NCBI RefSeq assembly: GCF_010668395.1
Contig: NZ_WUEY01000022.1
Coordinates: 1-64,000, forward strand
Direction: 5' to 3'
DNA: 64,000 nt
Origin: Martinezella lusitana
GTDB taxonomy: Bacteria; Pseudomonadota; Alphaproteobacteria; Rhizobiales; Rhizobiaceae
Shown: piece after piece, positions 17,095 to 25,962 of the stretch
Numbering within the stretch: position 1 is the first letter of the stretch
How the letters are laid out: the number at the start of each line of letters is the position of its first letter
The notes under the pieces: model-generated
What the model was told of the DNA's origin: nothing
Databases searched by the model: none
What the model saw: only the letters and a program-made list of their open reading frames with translations
Made by a program: the position numbers and the translations under genes

Positions 17095-18171
17095 ATGCCA
17101 GCAAAAGATGAAAGACGCCTTCGCATCGGTGTCCTCGGGGCCGGCCAGATCGCCCAGGCAGCGCATTTCGAAAGCTGCACCAAGGCGGCAAATGCCGATC
17201 TCTACGCGATCTGCGACGTGGCCGACGATCTGCGCGAGCGAATGGCGATCACCCATGGCGCCGAGAAGACCTATGCGGACTACGACAGGATGCTGGCCGA
17301 CCCGAATCTCGATGCCGTCATCATCGCGACGGCCGATGCCTTCCATGTGCCTGCCTCCATCAAGGCTCTGGAAGCCGGCAAGCATGTGCTGTGCGAAAAG
17401 CCGGTGGCCGTCACCGTCGAGGAATGCCTTGAGCTGAAGGCCGCCGTCGAAAAGGCGGGAAAGACGTTTCAGGTCGGCCATATGAAGCGTTTCGACGCGG
17501 GGCTGCAGGCCGCCAAGTCTTTCATCCGGGATGAAATGGGCGAGATGATCGCGCTCAAGGCGTGGTATTGCGACAGCACCCATCGTTATCCGATGACCGA
17601 TGCCGTCCAGCCGCTGATCGTCACCAGCGCCAACGCCCGCAAGCCGTCCGCCAATCCGAAGGCGGATCTGCGCCGCTACTATATGCTGGCGCATGGCTGC
17701 CATCTGATCGACACCGCGCGCTATTTCGCCGGGGACATCGTTTCCGTCGATGCCCGCCTGTCGGAACGCGCCGGCATCTGGTGCTGGTTCGTCAATGTCG
17801 AATTCGCCTCCGGCACGCTCGGCCATCTCGACCTCACCGTGCAGGTGCGGATGGACTGGCACGAAGGCTTCCAGATCTACGGCAAGAACGGCAGCATCCT
17901 CGGAAAGACCTATAATCCCTGGTATTACAAGACGAGCGAAGTCGACATCTTCCGGGAGGCCGATGGCATGACGCATCGTATCCTCGGCGCCGACGGCCAC
18001 TTCTACCGCCGGCAGGTGGAAGGCTTTGCCCGGACCATTCTCGATGGTGCCGCCATGGAAGGCGCCGATATCGACGACGGTCTTGCCTCGGTGCAGGCGA
18101 TGATTGCAATCGCGCGCTCGGTCGAAAGCGGCAAGGCGGTTGCGCTCGCCGACGTGACGGGCGGTGTGTGA
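17095..18171 (+). CDS. Gfo/Idh/MocA-family oxidoreductase
   Basis: This is a 358-residue NAD(P)-dependent dehydrogenase. The Rossmann motif is RIGVLGAGQIAQAAH (about 9-23), and the conserved catalytic-type Lys is in LCEKPVAVT (about 100). The C-terminal substrate domain has YYMLAHGCHLIDTARYF, whose His and Asp fit the Gfo/Idh active site, and YNPWYYKTSEVDIF. I use the ATG at 17095, with GAAGGAA upstream, rather than the TTG just before it. The stop overlaps the next start (TGATG). It opens a five-gene operon with an isomerase, hydrolase, epimerase and kinase and probably oxidises or reduces a sugar ring carbon. Confidence 0.92.
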   Translation: MPAKDERRLRIGVLGAGQIAQAAHFESCTKAANADLYAICDVADDLRERMAITHGAEKTYADYDRMLADPNLDAVIIATADAFHVPASIKALEAGKHVLCEKPVAVTVEECLELKAAVEKAGKTFQVGHMKRFDAGLQAAKSFIRDEMGEMIALKAWYCDSTHRYPMTDAVQPLIVTSANARKPSANPKADLRRYYMLAHGCHLIDTARYFAGDIVSVDARLSERAGIWCWFVNVEFASGTLGHLDLTVQVRMDWHEGFQIYGKNGSILGKTYNPWYYKTSEVDIFREADGMTHRILGADGHFYRRQVEGFARTILDGAAMEGADIDDGLASVQAMIAIARSVESGKAVALADVTGGV

Positions 18172-19016
18172 TGAAGCTCGGTATCTTCGCCAAGACCTTC
18201 GAAGGGATCGAGCCCGCGGCGGTGCTCAAATCCGTCGCCGATGCCGGTTTTGCCTGCGCGCAATACAATATGGCCTGCTCGGGTCTGGCGCCGATGCCCG
18301 ACACCATCAGCACGGAACAAGCGCATGCGATTAGCGCGGCCGCGACGGACGCAGAGGTCGAGCTTGTGGCCGTTTCCGGCACTTATAACATGATCCATCC
18401 CGATATTGTCGTGCGCGAGGCCGGGCACCGGAGGCTGGAGGAGCTTGCCAGGCATTGCGCCGGGATGTCGACCGGGCTGATCACGCTCTGCACCGGCACG
18501 CGCGATCCCGTCGATCAATGGCGGGCGCACCCCGGCAACGATCTGCCCGACGCGTGGCGTGACCTGCTGCAGGCGATGGAGATCGCCACAGGGATTGCGG
18601 AGCGATACGGCGTCGATCTCGGCATCGAGCCGGAACTGGCCAATGTCGTTAATTCGGCGGAAAAGGCGCATCGCCTGATCGGCGAGCTCAAGAGCCCCAG
18701 GCTGAAGATCGTCATGGACCCGGCCAACCTCTTCGAGATTGCCCCGCTGGACGAGCAGAGAAGCACCGTGTCGGCTGCCATCGATCTTCTGGCCGATCAT
18801 ATCGTGATGGCCCATGCAAAGGATCGCAATCCCGACGGCAGCTTCACGACGGCCGGCAAGGGCGTTCTTGATTATCCCCACTATCTCGGCCGGTTAAAGC
18901 AGATCGGCTTTGACGGCAGTCTGGTGACCCATGGTCTTCGGGCGGAAGAAGCCGCCGGCGTTGCGACGTTTCTTCACGGAATCCTTGCGGAGGGGTCGGC
19001 GGGAGGAAAACCATGA
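18171..19016 (+). CDS. Sugar phosphate isomerase/epimerase (TIM barrel)
   Basis: This is a 281-residue xylose-isomerase-like TIM barrel. It starts MKLGIFAKTFEGIEPAAVL and contains VELVAVSGTYNMIHPD, VDLGIEPELANVV, LKIVMDPANLFE, IVMAHAKDRNPDG and the late FDGSLVTHGL. The Glu (GIEPE), Asp (VMDPANL) and His (MAHAKD) positions fit the metal-binding strand ends of epimerases such as psicose 3-epimerases and inosose isomerases. It is translationally coupled both ways: it starts inside the upstream stop and overlaps the hydrolase gene by 4 bases. It is the second enzyme of this fold in 4 kb and only distantly similar to the one at 14838. Confidence 0.88.
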   Translation: MKLGIFAKTFEGIEPAAVLKSVADAGFACAQYNMACSGLAPMPDTISTEQAHAISAAATDAEVELVAVSGTYNMIHPDIVVREAGHRRLEELARHCAGMSTGLITLCTGTRDPVDQWRAHPGNDLPDAWRDLLQAMEIATGIAERYGVDLGIEPELANVVNSAEKAHRLIGELKSPRLKIVMDPANLFEIAPLDEQRSTVSAAIDLLADHIVMAHAKDRNPDGSFTTAGKGVLDYPHYLGRLKQIGFDGSLVTHGLRAEEAAGVATFLHGILAEGSAGGKP

Positions 19017-19834
19017 GCGGTACTCAGTCTTTTGAGACCAATGATGGAACCCTGCTGAATGTCGATGGGACGGGGACGGGTGCTCCGGTCGTCTTCCAGC
19101 ATGGCCTGTGCGGCGACGCGCGGCAGACGGAGGAGATTTTTCCGGCCGAAGCGGGCTTTCGTCGCATAACGATCGAGGCAAGGGGGCATGGCTGGTCTGA
19201 GGCCGGTAATCCGGAGCGCTTCTCCATCGCCACCTTCGCCGACGATGTGGCGTCTTACATCGAGACGCATCTCGCCGCCCCGGTCGTGCTCGGCGGCATC
19301 TCCATGGGCGCGGCGATTTCGCTGCGTCTGGCGATCAAGCGCCCCGATCTGGTCAAGGCCCTCGTCATTGCCCGGCCCGCCTGGCTAACCCGGTCCGCTC
19401 CGGAAAACATGGCCCCCAATGCGGAGGTCGGACGCCTCCTGCGGGAGCGCGCGCCGGAGGAGGCCAAAGAGGCGTTTCTCGCCGGCAGTATAGGCCAGCG
19501 GTTGGCCATCGAGGCTCCCGACAATCTGGCTTCGCTGCTGGGCTTCTTTTCGCGGATGCCTCATGATGTCACGGCAGCATTGCTGACGGCGATTTCCGGC
19601 GACGGGCCTGGTGTTACCGAGGCCGAGGTGCTGCGGATATCGATGTCGACGCTGGTGATCGGACATGATCGCGATGTCATCCATCCGCTCGCCTATGCCC
19701 GGCATCTGGCGGAGAAAATTCCAGGCGCGCGCCTCGTGAAGATTACATCCAAGGCTGAAAGCCGTTCGAACTATATTGCCGATTTCCGCAAGGCGATGGG
19801 CGATTTTCTCAAGGAATTGAAAGACAATGACTAA
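19013..19834 (+). CDS. Alpha/beta hydrolase with incomplete triad
   Basis: This is a 273-residue alpha/beta-hydrolase fold protein. The oxyanion motif is VVFQHGLCGDARQ, the nucleophile elbow is GGISMGAAISLRLA (Ser in GISMG), and the acid is Asp in IGHDRDVIHP. Where the catalytic His normally follows the last strand, the sequence is ITSKAESRSNYIADF with no His, so the triad looks incomplete or the His comes from elsewhere. GGGAGG precedes the ATG. It overlaps its neighbours by 4 and 8 bases, so it belongs to the sugar operon. It could cleave a lactone or acyl-sugar, or be a non-hydrolytic member. Confidence 0.85.
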   Translation: MSGTQSFETNDGTLLNVDGTGTGAPVVFQHGLCGDARQTEEIFPAEAGFRRITIEARGHGWSEAGNPERFSIATFADDVASYIETHLAAPVVLGGISMGAAISLRLAIKRPDLVKALVIARPAWLTRSAPENMAPNAEVGRLLRERAPEEAKEAFLAGSIGQRLAIEAPDNLASLLGFFSRMPHDVTAALLTAISGDGPGVTEAEVLRISMSTLVIGHDRDVIHPLAYARHLAEKIPGARLVKITSKAESRSNYIADFRKAMGDFLKELKDND

Positions 19835-20528
19835 TCCCTCCAGAAACTGGATTGCCAATCTTCCCAAGGATCGCCTGATCGGTGAATTTTCCGTCTGGTC
19901 CGCGGACCTTTTGCGTCTCGCCGACGATCTTGCCAGGGTCGATCCCTATGTCGACGTTCTCCACGTCGATGTCGCCGACGGTCACTTCGCACCCGCAATG
20001 CTGTTCTTCCCTGATCTGGTTGCCGGTATCCGGAAGATCTCGTCGCGCCCGATCCATGTTCATCTGATGGCTGCCGACAATATCCTTCTGTCGCAGATCG
20101 AGCAGTTTGCCGATGCAGGCAGCGACCTGATCAGCATCCATCTCGAGAACGAGGCCGTGGCCGATGCGGCGCTGGATCTGCTGGATCGTCGCGGCGTTGC
20201 GGCGGGCATGGTGCTCAAGGTCGAAACGCCTGTGTCACAGGCTGCGAAATACGTCCCGCGCCTTGATTTCCTGACGCTGCTCGGCACCGCCATCGGCGTG
20301 AAGGGGCAGGGACTGGACGAAAAAGCGGGCGATCGGCTGCGGGAGGCCAAGCATCTCATCGATACGTCGGGCGCAACGCACCGGATCGTTCTCGCCGCGG
20401 ACGGCGGCATCCGCGAACACACGGTTCCGCTGCTTCGCCAGGCGGGTGCCGAAACAGTCGTCCTCGGCTCGCTGGCTTTCAACGCTCCCTCGCTGCAGGA
20501 AAGAATGGCGTGGCTGCACGCCCTTTGA
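19827..20528 (+). CDS. Ribulose-phosphate/allulose-6-phosphate 3-epimerase family protein
   Basis: This is a 233-residue TIM barrel of the ribulose-phosphate 3-epimerase family. Conserved metal-site residues are present: LHVDVADGHFAPAM (His and Asp), IHVHLMAADN (His) and LAADGGIREH (Asp). The phosphate-loop GxxGxxGQ region is altered to LLGTAIGVKGQG, which sets it apart from housekeeping Rpe. An N-terminal extension of about 18 residues is also unusual. With a ROK kinase 13 bases downstream the pair recalls the alsE-alsK pair of allose catabolism, so conversion of a ketohexose 6-phosphate at C3 is a reasonable guess. Confidence 0.85.
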   Translation: MTNPSRNWIANLPKDRLIGEFSVWSADLLRLADDLARVDPYVDVLHVDVADGHFAPAMLFFPDLVAGIRKISSRPIHVHLMAADNILLSQIEQFADAGSDLISIHLENEAVADAALDLLDRRGVAAGMVLKVETPVSQAAKYVPRLDFLTLLGTAIGVKGQGLDEKAGDRLREAKHLIDTSGATHRIVLAADGGIREHTVPLLRQAGAETVVLGSLAFNAPSLQERMAWLHAL

Positions 20529-20541
20529 CATGGAGTGACGC

Positions 20542-21501
20542 GTGAGCCGGTTTGCAATCGGGATAGATCTGGGCGGAACGCAGGTTCGTGCGGCGCTGGT
20601 CGATGAGCACGGCAAGATCCACCAGCGGCTGGAGGAACGGACGGACGCCGAGGCGGGACCGGATCGCGTGCTTGGCCAGATCGGCGGTCTTACGGAGAGA
20701 TTGCGCTCAGCCTGCGATTCTTCCGCCGTCGTCGGTCTTGGAGTGTCGGCGCCGGGACCGCTCGATACGGAACTGGGGATCGCTCTCGACATCCCGACAT
20801 TGCGCGGTTTTTCGAACTATCCTTTGCGAGAGGAGCTGCAGACGCGCCTGCGGCTGCCGGTGAGCCTCGAAAACGACGGCATCGCGGCCGCCATCGGTGA
20901 ATGGCAGTTCGGCGCCGGCCTGGGGCTTCGAAATCTCGTTTATGTCACGGTCAGCACCGGTATCGGTGGCGGCGTCATCGCGGACGGGCGGATCTTGCGC
21001 GGCCGAAAAGGCATGGCCGGCCATGTCGGCCATATGTCCATCGTCCCCGATGGATTGGTGTGCTCCTGCGGAGGCAAGGGATGTTTCGAAGCCTATGCCT
21101 CCGGAACCGCCTTTACCAAACGGGCGCGCGCACGGATTGCCGAGTGCGAGGAAACGTCGCTTGCGCACATCGGCGACGTGCTCGACAGCCGCAGTGTCTT
21201 TGCCGCCGCCGAGAGTGGCGATCGGCTTGCCAACGACCTTGTCGACGAAGAGGCGGATATTCTGGGGCGCGGTTTTACGAGCCTCATCCATATCTTCAGT
21301 CCGGAAATCGTCATCATGGGCGGCGGCCTCTCGCAGCAGTTCGATCGGTTGCAGGCAGGCATTCAGGCGCATGTCGAGCGATGCGCCATGCCGGCGTTTC
21401 GGGATGTCGGTGTCGTTTCCGCGGCACTCGGGCAAAATTCAGGACTTGTCGGAGCGGCTGCGCTTGCGTTCCTCCCGCGACGATCTGCCGCCGAATCGTG
21501 A
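20542..21501 (+). CDS. ROK-family sugar kinase
   Basis: This is a 319-residue kinase with a GTG start after GGAG. The ATP phosphate-binding motif is AIGIDLGGTQVRAALVD (about 5-21), the catalytic Asp is in VSLENDGIAAAIGEW, and the ROK signature with zinc Cys cluster is VCSCGGKGCFEAYASG. It has no N-terminal helix-turn-helix, so it is an enzyme, not a NagC-type repressor. It closes the operon and probably phosphorylates the hexose or ketohexose formed by the upstream enzymes. Specificity (glucose, allose, allulose, N-acetyl sugars) cannot be fixed by eye. Confidence 0.92.
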   Translation: MSRFAIGIDLGGTQVRAALVDEHGKIHQRLEERTDAEAGPDRVLGQIGGLTERLRSACDSSAVVGLGVSAPGPLDTELGIALDIPTLRGFSNYPLREELQTRLRLPVSLENDGIAAAIGEWQFGAGLGLRNLVYVTVSTGIGGGVIADGRILRGRKGMAGHVGHMSIVPDGLVCSCGGKGCFEAYASGTAFTKRARARIAECEETSLAHIGDVLDSRSVFAAAESGDRLANDLVDEEADILGRGFTSLIHIFSPEIVIMGGGLSQQFDRLQAGIQAHVERCAMPAFRDVGVVSAALGQNSGLVGAAALAFLPRRSAAES

Positions 21502-21733
21502 CTGGCGAGCGTCTGGCCCGATCGATTTTGAGCGCAGATTTCCGACCTCCTCTTCGCGGTCTCGGTACCGGCAACCTCCGGGAATCACGGAGGAGAGCTT
21601 CCCCATCACGCTCCCCTGTCGCGCGGATTGTGCGAAGAGAATCCCGTAGATTGCCGATCTAGCTTCGCGCAAGGTCTGGTTGCGATTGTATATATGGGGC
21701 GAATACTGGTGAACTGCGCTGTGGGGGCGATCA

Positions 21734-23938
21734 ATGATTTCGACGTATCTCGGTTATGTGACCGCGACAAAGGATATGGCATCGACGCTTGCGCGCATTG
21801 CCAAGCAGGCGGCTGTCAAGGGTGACCAGCAGTATTATGACACGCACATCGGCAAGGTTAAGAATGTCGATGAGTTCCTGAGCGACTACAAGCTCTACAG
21901 CTATGCGATGAAGGCCTATGGTCTTGAAGACATGACCTATGCCAAGGCCTTCATGAAGAAGGTCCTGACGAGCGATCTCAGCGATACGAGCAGCTTTGCA
22001 AACAAGTTGACCGATAGCCGCTACCGGCAGTTTGCGGCAGCGTTCAACTTTGGCAGCAAGTCAAAGAATCAGGCCGCTCAAAGCGATACACAGAAGAGCG
22101 ATACCATCGGGCTCTATGAGCAGTCCTTCGCCGACGAGACGACGTTGGCCAAGAAGGAGAGCAAGTTCTACGATACCTGGATCGATAAGGTGTCCAATGT
22201 GGACGATATCGTCAACAATACCCGGATGCGGGACTACGTCCTGCGGGCGCATGGAATAAATCCGGATCATATTTCGAAGACGTTTCTAAAGTCCGTCCTT
22301 ACCAGCGATATCAACGATCCGAACAGTTTCGTCAACACAGCCGGCAACTTCTCCTCGGCGGCGACCCAGGCAACCTATAAGCTCATAGCCTCGCAGTTCA
22401 ATTTCAATGCCGACGGTACGCTTTCTGCCGCAACCGCGCAAACGGCGCAGCAGAAGGCGGGCATGATCTCGCGATACGACAGCATGGTTCCAAGCCTGCT
22501 GACGCCGACTGCGGCCACCAGTAATGACGACTATTACCGCCAGGCGATTACCGAGGTGACATCGCTCAACGAGATCACCGGTGATAACAGGCTGTTCTCC
22601 TATATAAAGGCGGCTTTCGGCCTCAGCTCCAAGCTCACGCCGGCGCAGTTCAACCTCGCTTTCACCAATTCCGACTATGCCGCCATAACCGGAATGGCGG
22701 ATATGGTTTCCCATTTTAATTTCGCGTCCGACGGATCCCTGCCGGCGGGTCAGACCGCGCAGACCGCCCAGGCCATCGACGATATCTCCACGAAGTATCT
22801 GACCAAGGCCAAGGACGCCAAGCAGGCCTTGTTCAAAGATGCCGAGAGCCATTACAAAACCGCGGTCGGCGGAATCAAGACGATCGAAGACTTCTTTGCC
22901 GCCAACGACAAGAAGAACAAGGATCTGCCGACCATAGAAGATATGGCGCTCCGCGCCTTTGGGATCGATCGGAACGAGGTATCGCGCGATCAATTGCGCA
23001 AGATCCTGGAAAGCGATCCCTATGACAGCAAGAGCTATGTCAACTCGCTGAAGGACGAGAGATTCGTCGAGCTTGCCAAGGCGTTCAACTTCGACAGCAA
23101 GGGCAATCTTCGCGACCCCGTGGTGGCCCTGTCGCAGACCTCGATCAACAGCTTCATCTCCGCCTACTCGAAGGCAAAAACATTCGGGCTGACCGGTGAG
23201 ATGCGGGACAAGGCGGTCAAGGATGCGAAGGACGCGGCGACCGAATTCAGCAAGTCGATCGCCAAGATCGAAAATGTCGAGGAACTCCTGTCCGACAAGA
23301 AGCTGACGGAGTTTATTCTCGTTGCAAACAACATCGATCCCAAGACGGTCGACAAGAATGCGTTGAAAAAGGCCTTCGCCGCCGATCCGGAGGATGCCAA
23401 AGGCTTTCTGAACACGCCGGCCGGCCAGCAGTTCAAGGCGATGGTGAACGTCTTCAACTTCGATGCCAAGGGAAACCTGACGACGGCCAAGATCGAATCA
23501 GGCCAGAACAAAGGCGCGCGTCTGGCCACCAACGACCTTTATCTTCATCAGAGCCTGGAAACGCAGGAGGGCGCCTCCAACGAAGGGGTCCGGCTTGCGC
23601 TCTATTTCCAGCGCAAGGCGTCGCAGGTCAATTCCGTCTACGACATCATGTCGGATCCCGCGCTCTACAACGTGATCAAGACGACCTACTCCCTGCCGAC
23701 ATCCATGTCGAACATGGATGTGACCCGCCAGGCGAAGATGCTGGAAAAGCTTTTTCCTATCAAGGATTTGCATGATGCCGGCAAGGTGGACCATCTGCTG
23801 AAGCGCTTCTCCGCCGTCTATGACGCGGCAAATGGCGTGAATACGGCATCGCCGGCTTCCGCCATTCTGACCCGCGGCTCCGGCATCGGCATGAGCGCCG
23901 ATCTCATGCTGTCTATCGCCCAGCTCAGGTCACGATAG
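21734..23938 (+). CDS. DUF1217 repeat protein
   Basis: This 734-residue protein has no signal peptide or membrane segment. It is built from about six imperfect 70-90-residue units, at about 34-105, 145-230, 264-335, 375-460, 505-585 and 635-710. A unit carries a Y/F-x-x-x-I-x-K-V-x-(S/N)-V-(D/E) start, a middle like LTSDLSDTSSFAN, and an ending like FNF(D/N)x(D/K)G. This is the DUF1217 pattern; such genes occur in rhizobia, some beside flagellar genes, and their function is not established. The N terminus MISTYLGYVTATKDMASTLA is typical. It is a single gene between the ROK kinase and an SDR gene, closed by a hairpin at 23977. Confidence 0.85.
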   Translation: MISTYLGYVTATKDMASTLARIAKQAAVKGDQQYYDTHIGKVKNVDEFLSDYKLYSYAMKAYGLEDMTYAKAFMKKVLTSDLSDTSSFANKLTDSRYRQFAAAFNFGSKSKNQAAQSDTQKSDTIGLYEQSFADETTLAKKESKFYDTWIDKVSNVDDIVNNTRMRDYVLRAHGINPDHISKTFLKSVLTSDINDPNSFVNTAGNFSSAATQATYKLIASQFNFNADGTLSAATAQTAQQKAGMISRYDSMVPSLLTPTAATSNDDYYRQAITEVTSLNEITGDNRLFSYIKAAFGLSSKLTPAQFNLAFTNSDYAAITGMADMVSHFNFASDGSLPAGQTAQTAQAIDDISTKYLTKAKDAKQALFKDAESHYKTAVGGIKTIEDFFAANDKKNKDLPTIEDMALRAFGIDRNEVSRDQLRKILESDPYDSKSYVNSLKDERFVELAKAFNFDSKGNLRDPVVALSQTSINSFISAYSKAKTFGLTGEMRDKAVKDAKDAATEFSKSIAKIENVEELLSDKKLTEFILVANNIDPKTVDKNALKKAFAADPEDAKGFLNTPAGQQFKAMVNVFNFDAKGNLTTAKIESGQNKGARLATNDLYLHQSLETQEGASNEGVRLALYFQRKASQVNSVYDIMSDPALYNVIKTTYSLPTSMSNMDVTRQAKMLEKLFPIKDLHDAGKVDHLLKRFSAVYDAANGVNTASPASAILTRGSGIGMSADLMLSIAQLRSR

Positions 23939-23976
23939 CGCCTTCCGCATTCGCCAGCGGCGCTGGAATCGAGTTT

Positions 23977-23995
23977 GGCGGCGCTCTGCGCCGCC
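23977..23995 (+). terminator. GC hairpin after DUF1217 gene
   Basis: GGCGGCGC and GCGCCGCC form an 8-bp stem with a 3-base loop, 39 bases past the stop, with no U run. It lies between convergent genes and could serve either strand. Confidence 0.45.
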
Positions 23996-24056
23996 ATGCC
24001 TGAGGAACACTTGGACTGAGCCAGTACAGTTGTGGCCGAAAATCCGCCTGCTCCAC

Positions 24057-24830
24057 TTATTTCGTCGTATAGCCGCCGTTGACGAGAATGGTCTGGCCGG
24101 TCATCCACCAGCCGTCTGAGACGAGGAAGCGGATGTAGGGAACGATATCCTCGATATCGGTGAGGCCTGTCTTCGAGAATTTGGAAAGCGCGGCCGCTCC
24201 CTTGTGATAGGCCTGCGCGTCGGCACTTTCCGCGGGGTAGAAGAACGGCGTGTCCATCGGGCCGGGGCCGATCGCCGTCACCGAGATGCCGCGATCGCCG
24301 AACTCCTTGGCGGCCGCGCGGGTGAAATGCTCGACGGGCGCCTTGGTGCCGGCATAGCTCGAATAGAAGGGCGTGAAGGCGCCCAGCAGCGATGTGACGA
24401 GCGTGCAGACCTTGCCGTTGTCGTTGAGTGACTTGCCGGCTTCCTTGAGGAAGAAGAATGCCGATTTCGCATTGACCGCGCTCATCTCGTCATACTCGGT
24501 CTCCGTGATGTCGACGATCGGCTTTTTCAGAACCTTGCCGACCGTGTTGATCGCAATGTCGGGACGACCGAAAGCGGCGACGGCTTCGGCAAAGAGCTGT
24601 TCGACCGCGCCGGCAGTGGTGAGATTGGCCTGGAATGCGGCTGCTTCCGCGCCGGCGGCCTTAACTGCCGCCACCGTCGCATCGGCATCGGCCTTCGTCG
24701 CGGCGCTGTTATAGTGGATGGCAATGGCCTTTGCGCCGTGGGCGGCGAAGTCGCGGGCGATCAGGCCGCCGAGGTTCTTGGCGCCGCCGGCAATGATGAC
24801 GGTTTTTCCCTTGATGGAGTGGTCGGTCAT
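24057..24830 (-). CDS. Short-chain dehydrogenase/reductase
   Basis: This is a 257-residue SDR. The cofactor motif is VIIAGGAKNLGGLIARDFAA (about 10-29), a GGxxNxG variant of TGxxxGxG that is seen in NADP-type SDRs. The catalytic Ser lies in TSLLGAF, and Tyr and Lys in SSYAGTK (YxxxK). The C terminus ends in the usual MTGQTILVNGG. It is divergent from a LysR gene, with an inverted repeat between them, so that regulator probably controls it. The substrate is unknown. Confidence 0.93.
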   Translation of the reverse strand: MTDHSIKGKTVIIAGGAKNLGGLIARDFAAHGAKAIAIHYNSAATKADADATVAAVKAAGAEAAAFQANLTTAGAVEQLFAEAVAAFGRPDIAINTVGKVLKKPIVDITETEYDEMSAVNAKSAFFFLKEAGKSLNDNGKVCTLVTSLLGAFTPFYSSYAGTKAPVEHFTRAAAKEFGDRGISVTAIGPGPMDTPFFYPAESADAQAYHKGAAALSKFSKTGLTDIEDIVPYIRFLVSDGWWMTGQTILVNGGYTTK

Positions 24831-24922
24831 GGATGAGCCTCCTTGGCATGTCGGGACAGCACCGTGCTGCCTCTCATGACCTCAATGTATCGTCTGGAAT
24901 TTTCCGATAAAGCGGGCTAATT

Positions 24923-24937
24923 TGACATCATCTGTCA
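24923..24937. promoter_or_regulatory. Inverted repeat in SDR/LysR divergent promoter
   Basis: TGACA-TCATC-TGTCA has perfect 5-bp arms, in the 135-base gap between divergent starts (24830 and 24966). The T-N11-A arrangement fits LysR-type binding sites. Confidence 0.55.
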
Positions 24938-24965
24938 GAAATTACGGACAATTGGCGGGCTCTGC

Positions 24966-25904
24966 TTGGATCGTATCGACCTCTTCAGGATTTTTACGCG
25001 CGTTGTCGAATGCAGCAGCTTCACCCGCGCGGCGGATACGCTGGGTCTGCCGCGCTCCTCGGTCTCGGCTGCGGTGATCGAACTGGAGGGGCGCGTCGGC
25101 GCGCGGCTTCTTCATCGCAGCACCCGCAGGGTCTCGCCGACACAGGATGGTGCGGCCTTTTATGACCGTTGCCTGAGGGTCATTGCCGATGTCGAGGAGA
25201 CGGAGAGCCTGTTTCGCCGGAGCGACGCCAAGCCTTCGGGCAAGTTGAAGGCCGACGTGCCTGGCCGTATCGGCCGGCTGATCATAGCGCCGGCGCTGCC
25301 GGCATTTCTCGATCAGTTTCCGGATATCGACGTGGATCTCGGCGTTACCGATCGGGCCGTCAATCTGGTCGAGGATAGCGTGGACTGCGTGCTGCGCGTC
25401 GGGCCGCTTGTCGATTCAGGTCTCATTGCCCGGCCGATCGGGAAATTGCCGCTCATCAATGTCGCCAGCCCCGATTATCTGTCGCGACATGGCGCCCTGC
25501 ACACGCCGGCGGATCTCGATCGCCATTGGGCGGTGAACTATGCATCGCCCTCGACGGGACGGATCGAGCCTTGGGAATGGATGGAAAATGGTGTCCTGCG
25601 CAGCCTGCCGATGCGCGGGCGCGTCACCGTCAACAGCGCTGAGGCTTATATCGCCTGCTGCGTCGCGGGGCTGGGATTGATCCAGAACCCGGCCTACGAC
25701 CTGCTCCGGCATCTGGAAGCCGGCGAGCTGGTCGAGGTGATGCCGGACTATCGTGCGGAACCGCTGCAGATGACATTGCTCTATCCGCACCGCCGGCATC
25801 TTTCCCGTCGCGTTCAGGTCTTTGCCGACTGGCTGCAGGCTCTTTTGGAAGAAACCGTTGTCCGGCAATCGAGCATGTTCGAAAGCAACGCCGTGCGCGT
25901 GTGA
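24966..25904 (+). CDS. LysR-family transcriptional regulator (TTG start)
   Basis: This is a 312-residue LysR protein. The N-terminal winged HTH reads LFRIFTRVVECSSFTRAADT then LGLPRSSVSAAVIELEGRVG (about 5-45), followed by LLHRSTRRVSPTQDG. The effector domain starts about residue 88 and belongs to the CrgA-like type (GLGLIQNPAYDLLRHLEAGEL). The only start that keeps the conserved MDRIDLFRIF beginning is TTG at 24966. It probably regulates the divergent SDR gene through the repeat at 24923-24937. Confidence 0.93.
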   Translation: MDRIDLFRIFTRVVECSSFTRAADTLGLPRSSVSAAVIELEGRVGARLLHRSTRRVSPTQDGAAFYDRCLRVIADVEETESLFRRSDAKPSGKLKADVPGRIGRLIIAPALPAFLDQFPDIDVDLGVTDRAVNLVEDSVDCVLRVGPLVDSGLIARPIGKLPLINVASPDYLSRHGALHTPADLDRHWAVNYASPSTGRIEPWEWMENGVLRSLPMRGRVTVNSAEAYIACCVAGLGLIQNPAYDLLRHLEAGELVEVMPDYRAEPLQMTLLYPHRRHLSRRVQVFADWLQALLEETVVRQSSMFESNAVRV

Positions 25905-25962
25905 GCGACAGCACGACACGGACGGCTTGGTTCCTCGGATCGATCAGATCGGCAAGGCGGAT

